From: Rhizobium sp. J15 | Lineage (GTDB): Bacteria; Pseudomonadota; Alphaproteobacteria; Rhizobiales; Rhizobiaceae | Length of the DNA stretch: 64,000 nucleotides | Reading direction: 5' to 3' | NCBI RefSeq assembly: GCF_002531825.1 | Contig: NZ_NWSX01000011.1 | Location: 62,001-126,000, forward strand | Part shown: in pieces, positions 1 through 9,115 of the stretch | Layout: the number at the start of each line of letters is the position of its first letter | Position numbering within the stretch: the first letter of the stretch is position 1 | The notes under the pieces: model-generated | Seen by the model: the letters and a program-made list of their open reading frames with translations, nothing else | Database searches by the model: none | What the model was told of the DNA's origin: nothing | Position numbers and translations under genes: made by a program

Positions 1-168
1 CACGGCCTCGGCATGGGGCTGGCATTGTCCAAGCGCATCGTCGAAGCGCATGGAGGCCGGATAGCTGCACGCAGGGGACCGCAGGACGGTTCGATCCTCA
101 CATTTTCTCTTCCGCTGGTGGAGACCACAGCCAATGACGAACGACCTTATGATCCATCTCGTCGATGA
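1..168 (+). CDS. sensor histidine kinase, C-terminal fragment (5' end outside window)
   Basis: Frame 1 is open from the window edge to a TGA at 166-168. The fragment carries the end of a HATPase domain: a G2-type box reading GLGMGLALSKRIVEAHGG is followed by a short beta-strand ending (ILTFSLPL). Kinases of this type autophosphorylate on a histidine and pass the phosphate to a partner receiver. The frame overlaps the downstream FixJ-type regulator by 35 bases, which indicates translational coupling and a cognate kinase/regulator pair. Its sensor domain lies outside the window, so the signal cannot be read. A FixL-like oxygen sensor is plausible only from the company of FixJ- and FixK-like genes. 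Confidence 0.85.
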   Translation, partial: HGLGMGLALSKRIVEAHGGRIAARRGPQDGSILTFSLPLVETTANDERPYDPSRR

Positions 169-766
169 CGAAGAATCGCTCAGGCGATCCCTGACGTTTC
201 TGCTGGTGTCGGCAGGCTTTGCCGTTCGTGCGCACAGCTGCGCAAAAGCGTTTCTGGAACTTCTGCCCCTTTCGGGACGGAACTGCCTCGTGACGGACCT
301 GCGGATGCCCGATGTCAATGGCATCGAATTGCTCCAGCAGATGCACCGGTTCAACATGGATGTCCCTGCGATCGTCATCACCGGCCAGGGCGATGTCGCC
401 GCGGCCGTGCAGGCAATGAAGGCCGGGGCATTCGATTTTCTGGAAAAGCCTCTGAGGGAAGAGGCGCTGATTGCCGCCATCAACGGCGCGGTGGGGCAGA
501 GGCGGACCGGCAGGGCCATCGCCGGCTCCGAAAGCATTGCCACCCGGCTTCGCCAGCTCACCGAACGCGAACATCAGGTTCTGGCCGGCGTGCTCGATGG
601 CTTACAGAACAAGATGATCGCCTATCATCTCGGCATCAGCGTGCGCACGGTGGAAGTCCATCGTGCCAATGTGATGGCTAAGATGGGGGCGCGCAATCTG
701 GCGGAACTCATGCGAATGGCCATTACCGTCGATACCCCAGCGCAATCCCTCGAAACACAGGTGTGA
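134..766 (+). CDS. FixJ-family two-component response regulator (receiver + LuxR HTH)
   Basis: The 210-residue protein has a receiver domain (about 1-120) with acidic residues D11/D12, phospho-acceptor D55 in VTDLRMPD, T83 and K105 in FLEKP. A LuxR/FixJ-type helix-turn-helix follows at about 140-205 (LTEREHQVL ... VRTVEVHRANVMAKMG). Length and layout match FixJ/NodW-type regulators, which activate transcription when phosphorylated. It overlaps the kinase fragment upstream, so the two are probably co-transcribed and translationally coupled. A FixK-like Crp/Fnr gene lies about 1.1 kb downstream, which resembles the FixLJ-FixK cascade. Direct control of that gene is an inference, and I could not identify a FixJ site. 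Confidence 0.88.
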   Translation: MTNDLMIHLVDDEESLRRSLTFLLVSAGFAVRAHSCAKAFLELLPLSGRNCLVTDLRMPDVNGIELLQQMHRFNMDVPAIVITGQGDVAAAVQAMKAGAFDFLEKPLREEALIAAINGAVGQRRTGRAIAGSESIATRLRQLTEREHQVLAGVLDGLQNKMIAYHLGISVRTVEVHRANVMAKMGARNLAELMRMAITVDTPAQSLETQV

Positions 767-772
767 CAGCGG

Positions 773-1732
773 CTATGGAACGGAAGCTGGGCCGGCCAGC
801 TTGCGGCCATTCCCGATTTCCTTGACGATTTGCGTGGCAATCTCGTCCTCCACGTCGAGAATAGCCTGATTGCGCAGGTCGCGCTCGTACTGGTTTGCCC
901 AGATGACCGTACCGTCAGCGCCGTTGATCAGGCGCACATGCAGATGAAGGACCGTGCCCTCGACCAGCGCGCTCCCCTGCAGGTTCAGCAGCGAGCCACT
1001 CGCCCCCGCGACGGACCGGCCCGGGGCAAACACGACGAGGTCATCGATCTTCATGAGCTTCGCAATGAGTTGATCGGCCAGTCCGCTGGCGAAATCCGCT
1101 CCCTGTGTGTTGTCGCCGAGGGCCGCAAAGGGTTCCAGCATAATCCCGGTCTTGCCTTCCGGTGTCGACGGGACAGCGGCCGGTGACGGTTCGCGCGGCG
1201 AAAGATAGGCTTCGAGAGGACGAATGAGCGCCAGGATCGCCATTACGCCGAAGAGCGCGGGCACCCCGATCGGCAGCAGAAGATCGCGATACGCCAGCGG
1301 TTGGCCGGGGTTGTTCCGTCTGTTTCCGGGGCTTTGTACCGCGGGCTTTTCGTCGGCATCCGAGCCGCCTTCATCGGTCGAAAAATTTGGCGAATATCCG
1401 CCTTTGGGAATGGTAATCCGGATCGGGTCGTCGCGTCCGCAGACGAGGTAGTAACGCTCCAGCGCGCGACGGATGCGCCCTGCCTCGATGCGGACGACCG
1501 GATCATTCTGCGCATCGAAGGAAGCATCCCTTCCGAAAACTGCCTGCGCGATCGTGTAGGCCTTGAGTTGCTCCTGGCGCCCTTCCAGCGTCTCTTCGAC
1601 GATATATTGCAGAAAGTGCCGCCCGCGTTCGGGAGCATGGAACTCTACGCTGGCGAGTATGCGGTCAAGCTGCGCGCGCACGTCCGCAGGGTTTTGAAAT
1701 GCGCGGCTATCCCCCTTCTCTTCCGATGCCAT
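773..1732 (-). CDS. membrane-anchored protein with regulator-like N-terminus and TolB/FlgO-like C-terminus
   Basis: The 319-residue protein starts at an ATG preceded by GGGAGG. Residues 10-125 form a soluble helical domain of the type found at the N-terminus of many rhizobial proteins annotated as adenylate cyclase-like or CadC-like. It contains RGRHFLQYIVEE and VVRIEAGRIRRALERYY. One hydrophobic segment (about 153-172) is followed by a periplasmic region resembling the TolB/FlgO-type domain of tetratricopeptide adenylate cyclases. No cyclase catalytic domain is present. It converges on the FixJ-type gene with only six bases between them. A membrane-bound transcriptional regulator is possible, but the function is not established. 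Confidence 0.6.
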   Translation of the reverse strand: MASEEKGDSRAFQNPADVRAQLDRILASVEFHAPERGRHFLQYIVEETLEGRQEQLKAYTIAQAVFGRDASFDAQNDPVVRIEAGRIRRALERYYLVCGRDDPIRITIPKGGYSPNFSTDEGGSDADEKPAVQSPGNRRNNPGQPLAYRDLLLPIGVPALFGVMAILALIRPLEAYLSPREPSPAAVPSTPEGKTGIMLEPFAALGDNTQGADFASGLADQLIAKLMKIDDLVVFAPGRSVAGASGSLLNLQGSALVEGTVLHLHVRLINGADGTVIWANQYERDLRNQAILDVEDEIATQIVKEIGNGRKLAGPASVP

Positions 1733-1890
1733 CGCGACCTCCCGCGATACCTTCGTATCGTCTCAACAAGGGGCGTAACTTTATACACCCGGCGGCGGAC
1801 CGAGGCTTCCGTAGCAATACTTAAGGGATATCTCGAATAACGGGGCAGGCTGAAATTGCTTATGCTGCAATGCGGACGGGGGCGACGCAC

Positions 1891-2535
1891 ATGCTTCAAG
1901 ACCATGCAATCCGACAGCACACAGCAGGTACGGGCCATCGCTATGGGGCGGCGTCCGCGACGGCCAGGGATCACTCGATCAGGCTCAAGGCGGACGAGAC
2001 GATCTATAGCGAAGGCGAACACGCGCGGGCGATCTATCAGGTCGAAGCGGGCGCGGTGCGGATCTACCGCCTGACGGCAAGCGGGCAGCGTTATATCCTG
2101 TCCTTCTGCGGCAAGGGCGAATGGTTCGGGCTGGAAACCGGCAATGTGCGAACCGACTTTGCGGAAGCTGTTTGCGAAACCTGCATCAGGCCGTTTCGCG
2201 CCAACCGGGACGCGATCGTCCCGATAGATCTGCTTCACATCGCCCTGACGAACCTTGCGAAGGCGCAGCACAAACAGCTCGTCATTACCGAGCAGAGCGC
2301 ATTGAAGCGGGTGGCGGCCTTCGTATTTGAAATGGCCGATCGCCAGCCGGAAGATTGCGAATTCGATATGATGATGTCTCGCACCGATATTGCCGACTAT
2401 CTCGGCCTGACCGTGGAGACCGTCGCCCGCTGTTTCACGAAGCTCCGCGAAAAACGCATCATTTGCCTGAACGGCAAGCTGCAGCGCATCGTCCGCCTGC
2501 TCGATCGCGATGCGCTCATTGCACTGACGAGCTAG
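1891..2535 (+). CDS. FixK-like Crp/Fnr-family transcriptional regulator
   Basis: The protein has a cyclic-nucleotide-binding-fold domain (about 25-115), a dimerisation helix and a Crp-type winged helix with recognition segment RTDIADYLGLTVETVARC. It lacks the N-terminal cysteine cluster of FNR/FnrN, so it is closer to FixK, which does not bind Fe-S. In the E-xx-S-R recognition signature the serine is alanine (E176, A179, R180), and a cysteine (C181) follows at once. I chose the ATG at 1891 because GGGGGCGAC precedes it; an in-frame ATG at 1870 has no visible ribosome site. It likely controls micro-oxic or nitrogen-fixation genes, judged by family and neighbours only. Confidence 0.8.
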   Translation: MLQDHAIRQHTAGTGHRYGAASATARDHSIRLKADETIYSEGEHARAIYQVEAGAVRIYRLTASGQRYILSFCGKGEWFGLETGNVRTDFAEAVCETCIRPFRANRDAIVPIDLLHIALTNLAKAQHKQLVITEQSALKRVAAFVFEMADRQPEDCEFDMMMSRTDIADYLGLTVETVARCFTKLREKRIICLNGKLQRIVRLLDRDALIALTS

Positions 2536-2573
2536 AGCATGTCGCGCAAAAGTGTTCAGCGGTTTTCGGAAGA
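2534..2573. repeat. partial copy of dispersed rhizobial palindromic repeat (GTCGCGCAAAAGTG type)
   Basis: The block AGCATGTCGCGCAAAAGTG followed by CAGCGGTTTTC recurs at 27495 and, in diverged form, at 38660 and 50066. Here only the left half is present, between the FixK-like gene and a small exported protein. An ATG within it (2539) is in frame with the next gene, but it belongs to the repeat and lacks a ribosome site. Confidence 0.7.
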
Positions 2574-2601
2574 CCGCTCCTGCCGCAGAAGGGGATTGAA
2601 C

Positions 2602-2949
2602 ATGAAGCACGCATCCCGCAGAGGATCGAAAACATTGGCTGGAGCGCTCCTTGCAGGTCTGCTGCCGCTTACCGCCTTTCCGCTTGCCGGCGCCCGGGCG
2701 CAGGACAATCCGTTCGACCAATTTCCTGTGATCATCCAGTGCAAATACAACGAAACCTATCACGCCTTTTACTTATCGCGCGTCTCGCAGGACGGGATCG
2801 CGACCTATGTGGCGTCAGAGCGGATTGCCGGCACGATCACGCTCGACGGCAAGGCGAAGGCAATCGGTGGCGAAGGCGGCGGCAGCTGCGTCGGCAAAAC
2901 GCTGACGGAGCTCCGCGCTTCCGGTCAGGCTTTCGATATCAAGCGTTAG
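2602..2949 (+). CDS. small exported protein of unknown function
   Basis: The 115-residue protein has a classical signal peptide: a basic start (KHASRRGSK), a hydrophobic core (LAGALLAGLLPLTAF) and a likely cleavage site after ARA. The mature part is about 85 residues, with two cysteines (in IIQCKY and GSCVGK) that could form a periplasmic disulfide. I place the start at 2602 because AGAAGGGGA precedes it; a longer frame from 2539 runs through a dispersed repeat. I do not recognise the family. A periplasmic location is inferred from the signal peptide. Confidence 0.7.
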   Translation: MKHASRRGSKTLAGALLAGLLPLTAFPLAGARAQDNPFDQFPVIIQCKYNETYHAFYLSRVSQDGIATYVASERIAGTITLDGKAKAIGGEGGGSCVGKTLTELRASGQAFDIKR

Positions 2950-3133
2950 GGTTGCTGCCGCATCGCATCCAGTCGACACAGGCCGAGCTTTGCCATGGGA
3001 GCGTAGGGCTTTTTTTACGTTCAGAGGTCGACCGCGAAAGAATAGCCGGCCGAACGAACAAAGATGCCGCCGAAGCCGCTGAAATAGCCTTGCTATTTCG
3101 AGACCACACTATTGAGGCTGGCTTAGGAAAATA

Positions 3134-3210
3134 TGGTAGCGGAGGAGGGATTTGAACCCCCGACACAAGGATTATGATTCCTCTGCTCTGACCTACTGAG
3201 CTACTCCGCC
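3134..3210 (-). tRNA. tRNA-Met (CAU), elongator type
   Basis: The reverse strand begins GGCGGAGTAGCTCAG and ends in a T arm GGGGGTTCAAATCCC with an encoded CCA (TGG at 3134-3136). The anticodon loop is ATCATAA, with CAU at the centre. The acceptor stem GGCGGAG pairs with CTCCGCT. It lacks the initiator features (C1-A72 mismatch and three G-C pairs in the anticodon stem), so it is called elongator tRNA-Met. A lysidine-modified tRNA-Ile(CAU) is less likely on sequence. Confidence 0.93.
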
Positions 3211-3263
3211 ACTGGTCAAACGAACCCTGCTCGCGAAGCGCTGCGGGCTCGTGGGATGAGCGG

Positions 3264-3293
3264 CTTATAAGGTGCGCTTCGGCTTTGTGTCAA
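3264..3293 (-). promoter_or_regulatory. sigma70-type promoter of tRNA-Met
   Basis: On the minus strand a consensus -35 TTGACA (3293-3288) is separated by 18 bases from TATAAG (3269-3264), about 55 bases upstream of the tRNA. It is among the best vegetative promoter matches in the window. Confidence 0.7.
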
Positions 3294-3346
3294 GCGCATG
3301 ATGGAGAAAAACGGCAGGCTTTGCTGCACGCCCTCTCCTATCGGTT

Positions 3347-4558
3347 TCAGGCGGCAACAGGACTGGCGAGCAGCGCCTTGAGCGAAGCCTCGGCCGAGGG
3401 TTCGCGCTCGGAGCGTTCGATGAAACCGCCGCCGAACACGCGGGCGTCGTCGCCGGGTGCGGAATAGAGCGCACAGGCCTGGCCGGGCGCGATACCGGCC
3501 TCGCCGACCGTGAGGTCGACATAGGTGCCGGTGGCATCGATGTGCAGCACGGCGGGCGCCGGCGCCCTGGTCGAGCGGACCTTGGCGTAGCAGGCGAAGC
3601 CTTCGCCGGACGCCGCTTCCGCAAGCGTTTCGTCGCCCAGCCAGTTGACGTCGCGCAGATAGACGCGATGCGTCTCCAGCGCCTCCTTCGGTCCGACGAT
3701 GACGCGGCGCGAGCGGGCATCGAGATAGACGACGTAGAGCGGCTCGCCGGTGGCGATGCCGATGCCGCGGCGCTGGCCGATGGTGAAGTGCAGGATGCCT
3801 TCATGCGTTCCCAGGATGCGGCCGTCGAGATGGACGATCTCGCCGGCAAGCGCCGCATTCGGCTTCAGCTTGGTGATGATGTCGGAATATTTGCCCTGCG
3901 GTACGAAGCAGATGTCCTGGCTGTCGGCCTTCTTGGCGACGACGAGACCCATCTCTTCGGCGAGCCGGCGGGTTTCGGCCTTCGGCAGGCCGCCCAAGGG
4001 AAAGCGCAGATAATCGATCTGCTCCTGGGTCGTAGCGAAGAGGAAATAGCTTTGGTCGCGGTCGGCATCGGCCGGCCGGAACAGCGCGCGGCGGCCGGGA
4101 TTATCAGGCGAAGGTTTCGGCCGCGAGCGGATATAATGGCCGGTCGCCAGCGCATCGGCGCCGAGTTCCTTGGCAGTCGCCAAGAGATCCGCGAATTTGA
4201 CCGTCTGGTTGCAGGAAACGCAGGGGATCGGTGTTTCGCCGGCCACATAGCTTTCGGCGAAGGGATTGATCACCGTCTCGCGAAAGCGCTTTTCGTAATC
4301 GAGCACATAGTGCGGGATGCCGAGCGTTTCGCAGACGCGGCGCGCATCGTCGATATCCTGGCCGGCGCAGCAGGATCCGGCGCGGTGAACGGCCGCCCCA
4401 TGGTCGTAAAGCTGCAGCGTGATGCCGAGCACATCGTAACCCTGCTGTTTGAGAAGGCCGGCCACGACAGAGGAATCGACGCCGCCCGACATGGCAACGA
4501 CGACACGGGTCTCTTCCGGCTTCTTGTCAAAATCCAGTGTGTTCAACGATGGTGCCAA
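3347..4558 (-). CDS. mnmA: tRNA-specific 2-thiouridylase MnmA
   Basis: This enzyme adenylates U34 of tRNA-Lys, -Glu and -Gln and replaces oxygen with sulfur. The 403-residue protein has the PP-loop SGGVDSS at 24-30. The catalytic cysteine pair is C116 (in PCVSCNQ) and C217 (in SQDICFVP). The conserved GHYIR and DQSYFL blocks are present, as is the C-terminal beta-barrel substrate-binding region. Length is usual for rhizobial MnmA. It lies just downstream of tRNA-Met on the same strand; the tRNA promoter could in principle read through. Confidence 0.95.
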   Translation of the reverse strand: MAPSLNTLDFDKKPEETRVVVAMSGGVDSSVVAGLLKQQGYDVLGITLQLYDHGAAVHRAGSCCAGQDIDDARRVCETLGIPHYVLDYEKRFRETVINPFAESYVAGETPIPCVSCNQTVKFADLLATAKELGADALATGHYIRSRPKPSPDNPGRRALFRPADADRDQSYFLFATTQEQIDYLRFPLGGLPKAETRRLAEEMGLVVAKKADSQDICFVPQGKYSDIITKLKPNAALAGEIVHLDGRILGTHEGILHFTIGQRRGIGIATGEPLYVVYLDARSRRVIVGPKEALETHRVYLRDVNWLGDETLAEAASGEGFACYAKVRSTRAPAPAVLHIDATGTYVDLTVGEAGIAPGQACALYSAPGDDARVFGGGFIERSEREPSAEASLKALLASPVAA

Positions 4559-4782
4559 TTCTGCGCTGTTTCGATCCGCCGTTCTGACTTCGGAATGTGG
4601 CGGATTTCCTGCATTTCCGGCGGGATCGGCCGCCAGCTTTCATGGGCGACGGATATAGAAACTATTGCGCCCGCGCGCAAGTACCGGCTTTTCGGCCGGC
4701 TTTGCGGCGGCCATATGCGCATGCGCATTGCAGCTATTCGCAATCGACCTTTGCCCGCCCGCGTTTCATGGCGTAGAGGAAA

Positions 4783-5766
4783 ATGACGCACCTTAGAAGA
4801 TTCGGATATATGACAGCCGCCTCAACCACGCTTCGCGGCGTCCTTGTCGCATTCGCCGGCTATGCCGTCTTTGCTTTCAGCGATGCATCCATCAAAGCCT
4901 TGCACGGCACGATTCCTGCCTTCCAGGTCGCCTTCATCGGCGCGGTGCTCAGCATGTCCGCCCTTCCCTTCATCAAGGGGCCGGGCGATTCATGGCTCGA
5001 CATCTTCGCGACGACCAACCGGCCGCTGTGGATGGCGCGCTTTGCCGCCGGCGCAGCCGGCTCGATCGCCTCCATCATCGCCTTCACCAAGCTGCCGATG
5101 GCCGAGGCCTTCTGTCTGCTGTTCCTGTTGCCCTCCGTCGTCACCATCCTTTCGGTGATTTTTCTCAAGGAGGATGTGCGCTGGCAACGCTGGGCGGCCG
5201 TCATCGTCGGCTTCCTCGGTGTGCTGGTCGTTCTGCGGCCCGGCTTCCGCGAATTGTCCGTCGGGCATCTGGCCGCAACCATCGGCGCCGTCGCCGCCGG
5301 CGTCGCCATCGTCATCCTGCGCGCGCTCGGCCCGGCCGAGAAACGGCTGTCGCTCTATGGCGCTTCCCTCCTCGGCACGCTCATCGTCAGCGGCGTTCTG
5401 ATGCTCTCGGAGATCGTCGTGCCTACGCCGCAGCAATGGGTCTTTCTCACAGGTTACGGATTGCTGGGTGCCGCCGGCAACGTGATGCTGATGACAGCCG
5501 CGCGCCTCGCCCCGGCGACTCTGGTCGCAACCCCGCAATACAGCCAGATGATCTGGGCGATCGCCTTCGGCTATCTCTTCTTCAACGATCACGTCGACCT
5601 GCCGATGGCCTTCGGCATCGTGCTCATCATCTGCTCCGGCCTGCTGACGCTGATCCGCGAGCGCAAGCGCCACGTGCCTCTGCCCGCAGCCGTCGCCTCC
5701 GGCGACGCGCAATCGCCGCTGGCCACGACGCCGGCCGAAGGCGATGCGCCGGCGCCTGGGCGGTAG
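4783..5766 (+). CDS. EamA/DMT-family membrane transporter
   Basis: The 327-residue protein has about ten hydrophobic segments arranged as two EamA repeats. The first starts at VLVAFAGYAVFAFSDASIKAL and the second near HLAATIGAVAAGVAIVILRAL. The tail is hydrophilic and Pro/Ala-rich. Family members export or import small metabolites; the substrate cannot be read from sequence. The ATG at 4783 has AGAGGAAA very close; an alternative start at 4810 (MTAASTTL) is also plausible. It is divergent from mnmA and stands alone. Confidence 0.85.
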   Translation: MTHLRRFGYMTAASTTLRGVLVAFAGYAVFAFSDASIKALHGTIPAFQVAFIGAVLSMSALPFIKGPGDSWLDIFATTNRPLWMARFAAGAAGSIASIIAFTKLPMAEAFCLLFLLPSVVTILSVIFLKEDVRWQRWAAVIVGFLGVLVVLRPGFRELSVGHLAATIGAVAAGVAIVILRALGPAEKRLSLYGASLLGTLIVSGVLMLSEIVVPTPQQWVFLTGYGLLGAAGNVMLMTAARLAPATLVATPQYSQMIWAIAFGYLFFNDHVDLPMAFGIVLIICSGLLTLIRERKRHVPLPAAVASGDAQSPLATTPAEGDAPAPGR

Positions 5767-5912
5767 GACGCGCAATCCGGCAATCAGCCGGCCACCAGCG
5801 TCCCAATTTGGGATTAATCCGAACCTACTAAAATAATACTCTTTCCGTGGAACGATTCCCCATGTCGCGCGTTGCAGGCTCATGTCGCAATCGAATTGCT
5901 GAGGAGGGTTTC

Positions 5913-6179
5913 ATGGGCAGGTTCGGCACGACGACGGATTACGACAGGATCAGACACTGGATCGAAGAGCGTGGCGGCCATCCCGCCCGTATCAAGAACG
6001 CGACCGACAGCGAAACCGTCCGTGTCGATTTTTCCTCGGAAACGCAGGAAGATATTTCCTGGGACGAATTCTTCCGAGGGCTCGATGGCAGCAGGCGCGC
6101 GTTCCTTCATCGCACCAAGGCCGAGGACGACAGAGCCCGTTTCGGCAAGATGGTCCGCCGCAAGCGTTTGCCTCACTGA
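5913..6179 (+). CDS. small conserved hypothetical protein (88 aa)
   Basis: The start is set by a strong ribosome site, GAGGAGGG, seven bases before the ATG. The 88-residue protein is hydrophilic and mixed-charge, with a central block SETQEDISWDEFFRGLD and a basic C-terminus (MVRRKRLPH). It has no signal peptide, membrane segment or cysteine. I do not recognise a characterised family, though similar short proteins occur in rhizobia. It is convergent with serA across a shared terminator. Confidence 0.65.
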   Translation: MGRFGTTTDYDRIRHWIEERGGHPARIKNATDSETVRVDFSSETQEDISWDEFFRGLDGSRRAFLHRTKAEDDRARFGKMVRRKRLPH

Positions 6180-6202
6180 AATTACGCATTCCTGACGCAG
6201 AA

Positions 6203-6230
6203 AACCCGGCGCCGTTTCCAGCGCCGGGTT
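6203..6230. terminator. bidirectional intrinsic terminator
   Basis: AACCCGGCGC and GCGCCGGGTT form a perfect 10-bp stem with an 8-base loop, flanked by A and T runs on either side. It sits between the small hypothetical gene (+) and serA (-) and can serve both. Confidence 0.85.
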
Positions 6231-6257
6231 TTCCATATTTCCTTGGGAGGAAGAAAC

Positions 6258-7853
6258 TCAGTCGATGTTGAAGGTTAGCAGCTTTGCCTGGCGGATCGCC
6301 TGGTGGGCCGTCAGCTGTGCGAGCACGGTGTCCTCCACCTCGCCATCGACATAGAGCAGCGCGATGGCGTCGCCGCCCTGCTTGTCGCGGCCGAGCTGGA
6401 AGTTGGCGATGTTGACGTTGGCGCCACCGAGCGTGGTGCCGATGAAGCCGATCATTCCAGGGACGTCGGTATTGGTGATGTAGATCATATGCGAACCGAC
6501 ATCGGCATCGAGGTTGATGCCCTTGATCTGGATGAAGCGCGGCTTGCCGTCCGAGAACACCGTGCCGGCGACCGAGCGCGTCATGCTTTCGGTCGTCACC
6601 GTCAGCTTGATATAGCCGTCGAAGACGCCCGTTTTATCGCGCTTCACCTCGGAGAGCACGATGCCCTTTTCCTTGATCATGATCGGCGCCGAAACCATGT
6701 TGACGTCGGCGACCTGCGGGCGGATGAGGCCAGCGAGAACCGCGCTCGTCAGCGCCCGCGTGTTCATGTTGGCGGTCACGCCGTCATAGAGAATCTCGAT
6801 CTCCTTGATCGGCTCTTCGGTGACCTGACCGACGAAGGCGCCGAGAACGTCGGCAAGACGGATGAAGGGCTTCAGGATCGGCGCTTCTTCCGCGGTGATC
6901 GACGGCATGTTGATGGCGTTGGAGACCGCGCCCTTGACGAGGTAGTCCGACATCTGCTCGGCCACCTGCAGGGCGACGTTCTCCTGCGCCTCGGTCGTCG
7001 AAGCGCCGAGATGCGGTGTGCAGACGACATTCGGCAGGCCGAAGAGCGGGCTTTCCTTGGCGGGCTCGACCTCGAACACATCGAAGGCGGCACCGGCAAC
7101 GTGACCCGACTTGATGGCTTCGGCAAGCGCCGCTTCATCGACCAGGCCGCCGCGGGCGCAGTTGATGATGCGCACGCCCGGCTTGGTCTTCGCCAGGGCT
7201 TCCTTGTTGAGGATGCCGCGCGTCTTGTCGGTCATCGGCACGTGCAGCGTGATGAAATCGGCGCGGGCGAAAAGCTCGTCCAGCTCGACCTTGGTGACGC
7301 CCATCTCCTCGGCGCGCTCCTTGGAGAGGAACGGGTCATAGGCGACGACATGCATCTTGAGGCCGATGGCGCGGGCGCAGACGATCGAGCCGATATTGCC
7401 GGCGCCGATGACGCCGAGCGTCTTGCCGGTGATCTCGACACCCATGAACTTCGACTTTTCCCACTTGCCGGCCTGCGTCGAGGTATCGGCTGCCGGAAGC
7501 TGGCGGGCGACGGCGAACATCAGCGCGATCGCGTGTTCGGCCGTCGTGATCGAGTTGCCGAAAGGCGTGTTCATGACGATGATGCCGCGGCGCGAGGCGG
7601 CGGGAATATCGACATTGTCGACACCGATGCCGGCGCGGCCGACGACCTTGAGGTTCTTCGCCCCTTCGATGATCTTTTCCGTCACCTTGGTGGCGGAACG
7701 GATGGCCAGGCCATCATACTTGCCGATGACTTCGAGCAGACGGTCCTTGTCCTTGCCGAGCTGCGGTTCGAAATCGACTTCGACGCCGCGGTCGCGGAAG
7801 ATCTCGACGGCGGTTTCCGACAATTCGTCGGATACGAGAACGCGAGGTGCCAT
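6258..7853 (-). CDS. serA: D-3-phosphoglycerate dehydrogenase SerA (long, ACT-domain form)
   Basis: SerA oxidises 3-phosphoglycerate to 3-phosphohydroxypyruvate, the first step of serine synthesis. The 531-residue protein has an NAD-binding Rossmann motif GAGNIG (150-155) and catalytic residues R234 (NCARGG), E263 and H281 (PHLGAST). An intervening ASB domain (about 310-440) and a C-terminal ACT domain (about 455-531, with IANFQLGR) follow. The start at 7853 is preceded by AAGGAGTCCCTC; an ATG 15 bases earlier overlaps that ribosome site. It is downstream of serC in the same direction, separated by an 83-base gap with a hairpin. Confidence 0.96.
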   Translation of the reverse strand: MAPRVLVSDELSETAVEIFRDRGVEVDFEPQLGKDKDRLLEVIGKYDGLAIRSATKVTEKIIEGAKNLKVVGRAGIGVDNVDIPAASRRGIIVMNTPFGNSITTAEHAIALMFAVARQLPAADTSTQAGKWEKSKFMGVEITGKTLGVIGAGNIGSIVCARAIGLKMHVVAYDPFLSKERAEEMGVTKVELDELFARADFITLHVPMTDKTRGILNKEALAKTKPGVRIINCARGGLVDEAALAEAIKSGHVAGAAFDVFEVEPAKESPLFGLPNVVCTPHLGASTTEAQENVALQVAEQMSDYLVKGAVSNAINMPSITAEEAPILKPFIRLADVLGAFVGQVTEEPIKEIEILYDGVTANMNTRALTSAVLAGLIRPQVADVNMVSAPIMIKEKGIVLSEVKRDKTGVFDGYIKLTVTTESMTRSVAGTVFSDGKPRFIQIKGINLDADVGSHMIYITNTDVPGMIGFIGTTLGGANVNIANFQLGRDKQGGDAIALLYVDGEVEDTVLAQLTAHQAIRQAKLLTFNID

Positions 7854-7901
7854 GAGGGACTCCTTCAAAAATGTTCAGCGATGGATGAAATCGGGATACT
7901 G

Positions 7902-7923
7902 GGCTCCGCCCTGTGGCGGAGCC
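7902..7923 (-). promoter_or_regulatory. intercistronic hairpin between serC and serA
   Basis: GGCTCCGCC and GGCGGAGCC form a perfect 9-bp stem around a CTGT loop in the 83-base gap. No T run follows in the direction of transcription, so it looks like an mRNA-processing or stability element rather than a terminator. Confidence 0.5.
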
Positions 7924-7936
7924 GGATGCGATCACG

Positions 7937-9115
7937 TCAGGCAGCCGCCTGAGAGAGCTGCGCCTTCTGCGTCTCGAAGGCCCAGGAAAGCCAGGGCATC
8001 AGCTTCTGCATGTCGGACGCCTCGATCGTAGCGCCGGCCCAGATGCGCAGGCCGGACGGCGCGTCGCGATAGTGGCCGATGTCATAGGCGACACCTTCCT
8101 TTTCCAGGAGGCCGACCAGACCCTTGGCGAAATTCGCCTGGCCATCGTCGTCAAGAGCCGCGATGTCCTTGTCGACGATCTTCAGGCAGACGGAGGTGTT
8201 GGAGGCCGTTTCCGCCTTGACGGCGAGATTGGCGATCCAGTCGTTTGCCGCGACGAAATCGTGGATGACCTTGGCATTGGCATCGGCACGCGCGATCAGC
8301 GCCTTCAGGCCGCCGAGCTCCTTGGCCCAGAGCAGCGCATCGATATAGTCCTCGACGCAGAGCATGGACGGCGTGTTGATCGTCTCTCCCTGGAAGATGC
8401 CTTCCGTTAGCTTGCCGCCCGAGGTCATGCGGAAGATCTTCGGCAGCGGCCAGGCCGGCGTATACGTGGTGAGGCGCTCGACGGCGCGCGGCGAAAGAAT
8501 GATGACGCCATGCGCGCCCTCGCCGCCCAGAACCTTCTGCCAGGAGAAGGTGACGACATCGAGCTTGGCGAAATCGAGTTCCTGGGCGAAAGCCGCCGAG
8601 GTGGCGTCGCAGATCGTCAGGCCCTTGCGGTCGGCGGGAATGAAATCGCCGTTCCGCACGCGCACGCCCGAAGTCGTGCCGTTCCAGGTGAAGACGACGT
8701 CGCGGTCGAAATCGACGGCCGAGAGATCGGGAAGCTCGCCGTAACCGGCTTCGAGCCTGCGCACATCCTTGAGCTTCAGCTGCTTGACGACATCGGTGAC
8801 CCAGCCGGCGCCGAAGCTTTCCCAGGCGAGCATGTCGACGCCGCGTTCGCCGAGCAGCGACCAGAGCGCCATTTCGACGGCGCCGGTGTCGGAGGCCGGA
8901 ACGATGCCGATGCGGTAATCCGCCGGCACTTCGAGAATTTCACGGGTAAGGTCGATGGCCTGCTTCAGCTTGGCCTTGCCGACCTTCGCGCGGTGCGAAC
9001 GGCCGAGAGCCGCGTCGGAAAGCGCTTCGAGCGACCAACCGGGGCGCTTCGAGCAGGGGCCAGAAGAAAAATGGGTATTGTTCGGACGGATGTCCGGCTT
9101 TGCGGTCTTCGCCAT
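7937..9115 (-). CDS. serC: phosphoserine aminotransferase SerC
   Basis: SerC is the PLP enzyme converting 3-phosphohydroxypyruvate plus glutamate to phosphoserine; in many bacteria it also serves pyridoxal phosphate synthesis. The 392-residue protein has the Schiff-base lysine K194 ([15 protein letters not shown]) and D170 (ICDATSA), the likely PLP ring-nitrogen contact. Substrate-binding segments are [11 protein letters not shown] near the N-terminus and GRSHR at 39-43. This is the alphaproteobacterial form of about 390 residues. It is the first gene of serC-serA, and its leader is highly structured. Confidence 0.95.
   Translation of the reverse strand: MAKTAKPDIRPNNTHFSSGPCSKRPGWSLEALSDAALGRSHRAKVGKAKLKQAIDLTREILEVPADYRIGIVPASDTGAVEMALWSLLGERGVDMLAWESFGAGWVTDVVKQLKLKDVRRLEAGYGELPDLSAVDFDRDVVFTWNGTTSGVRVRNGDFIPADRKGLTICDATSAAFAQELDFAKLDVVTFSWQKVLGGEGAHGVIILSPRAVERLTTYTPAWPLPKIFRMTSGGKLTEGIFQGETINTPSMLCVEDYIDALLWAKELGGLKALIARADANAKVIHDFVAANDWIANLAVKAETASNTSVCLKIVDKDIAALDDDGQANFAKGLVGLLEKEGVAYDIGHYRDAPSGLRIWAGATIEASDMQKLMPWLSWAFETQKAQLSQAAA

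Noticed and set aside
1733..1890. Anaerobox or FixK site between the divergent genes
   Set aside because: No TTGAT-N4-ATCAA or close match could be found by eye in this gap.
2539..2601. Longer start for the exported protein at 2539
   Set aside because: That ATG belongs to a dispersed repeat, has no ribosome site, and would bury the signal peptide behind 21 residues.
6303..7952. Long open frame (549 codons) on the plus strand antisense to serA
   Set aside because: It lies opposite a clear serA with all catalytic motifs. GC-rich coding strands often keep an antisense frame open; the product is Asp/Arg/Val-rich with no recognisable domain.
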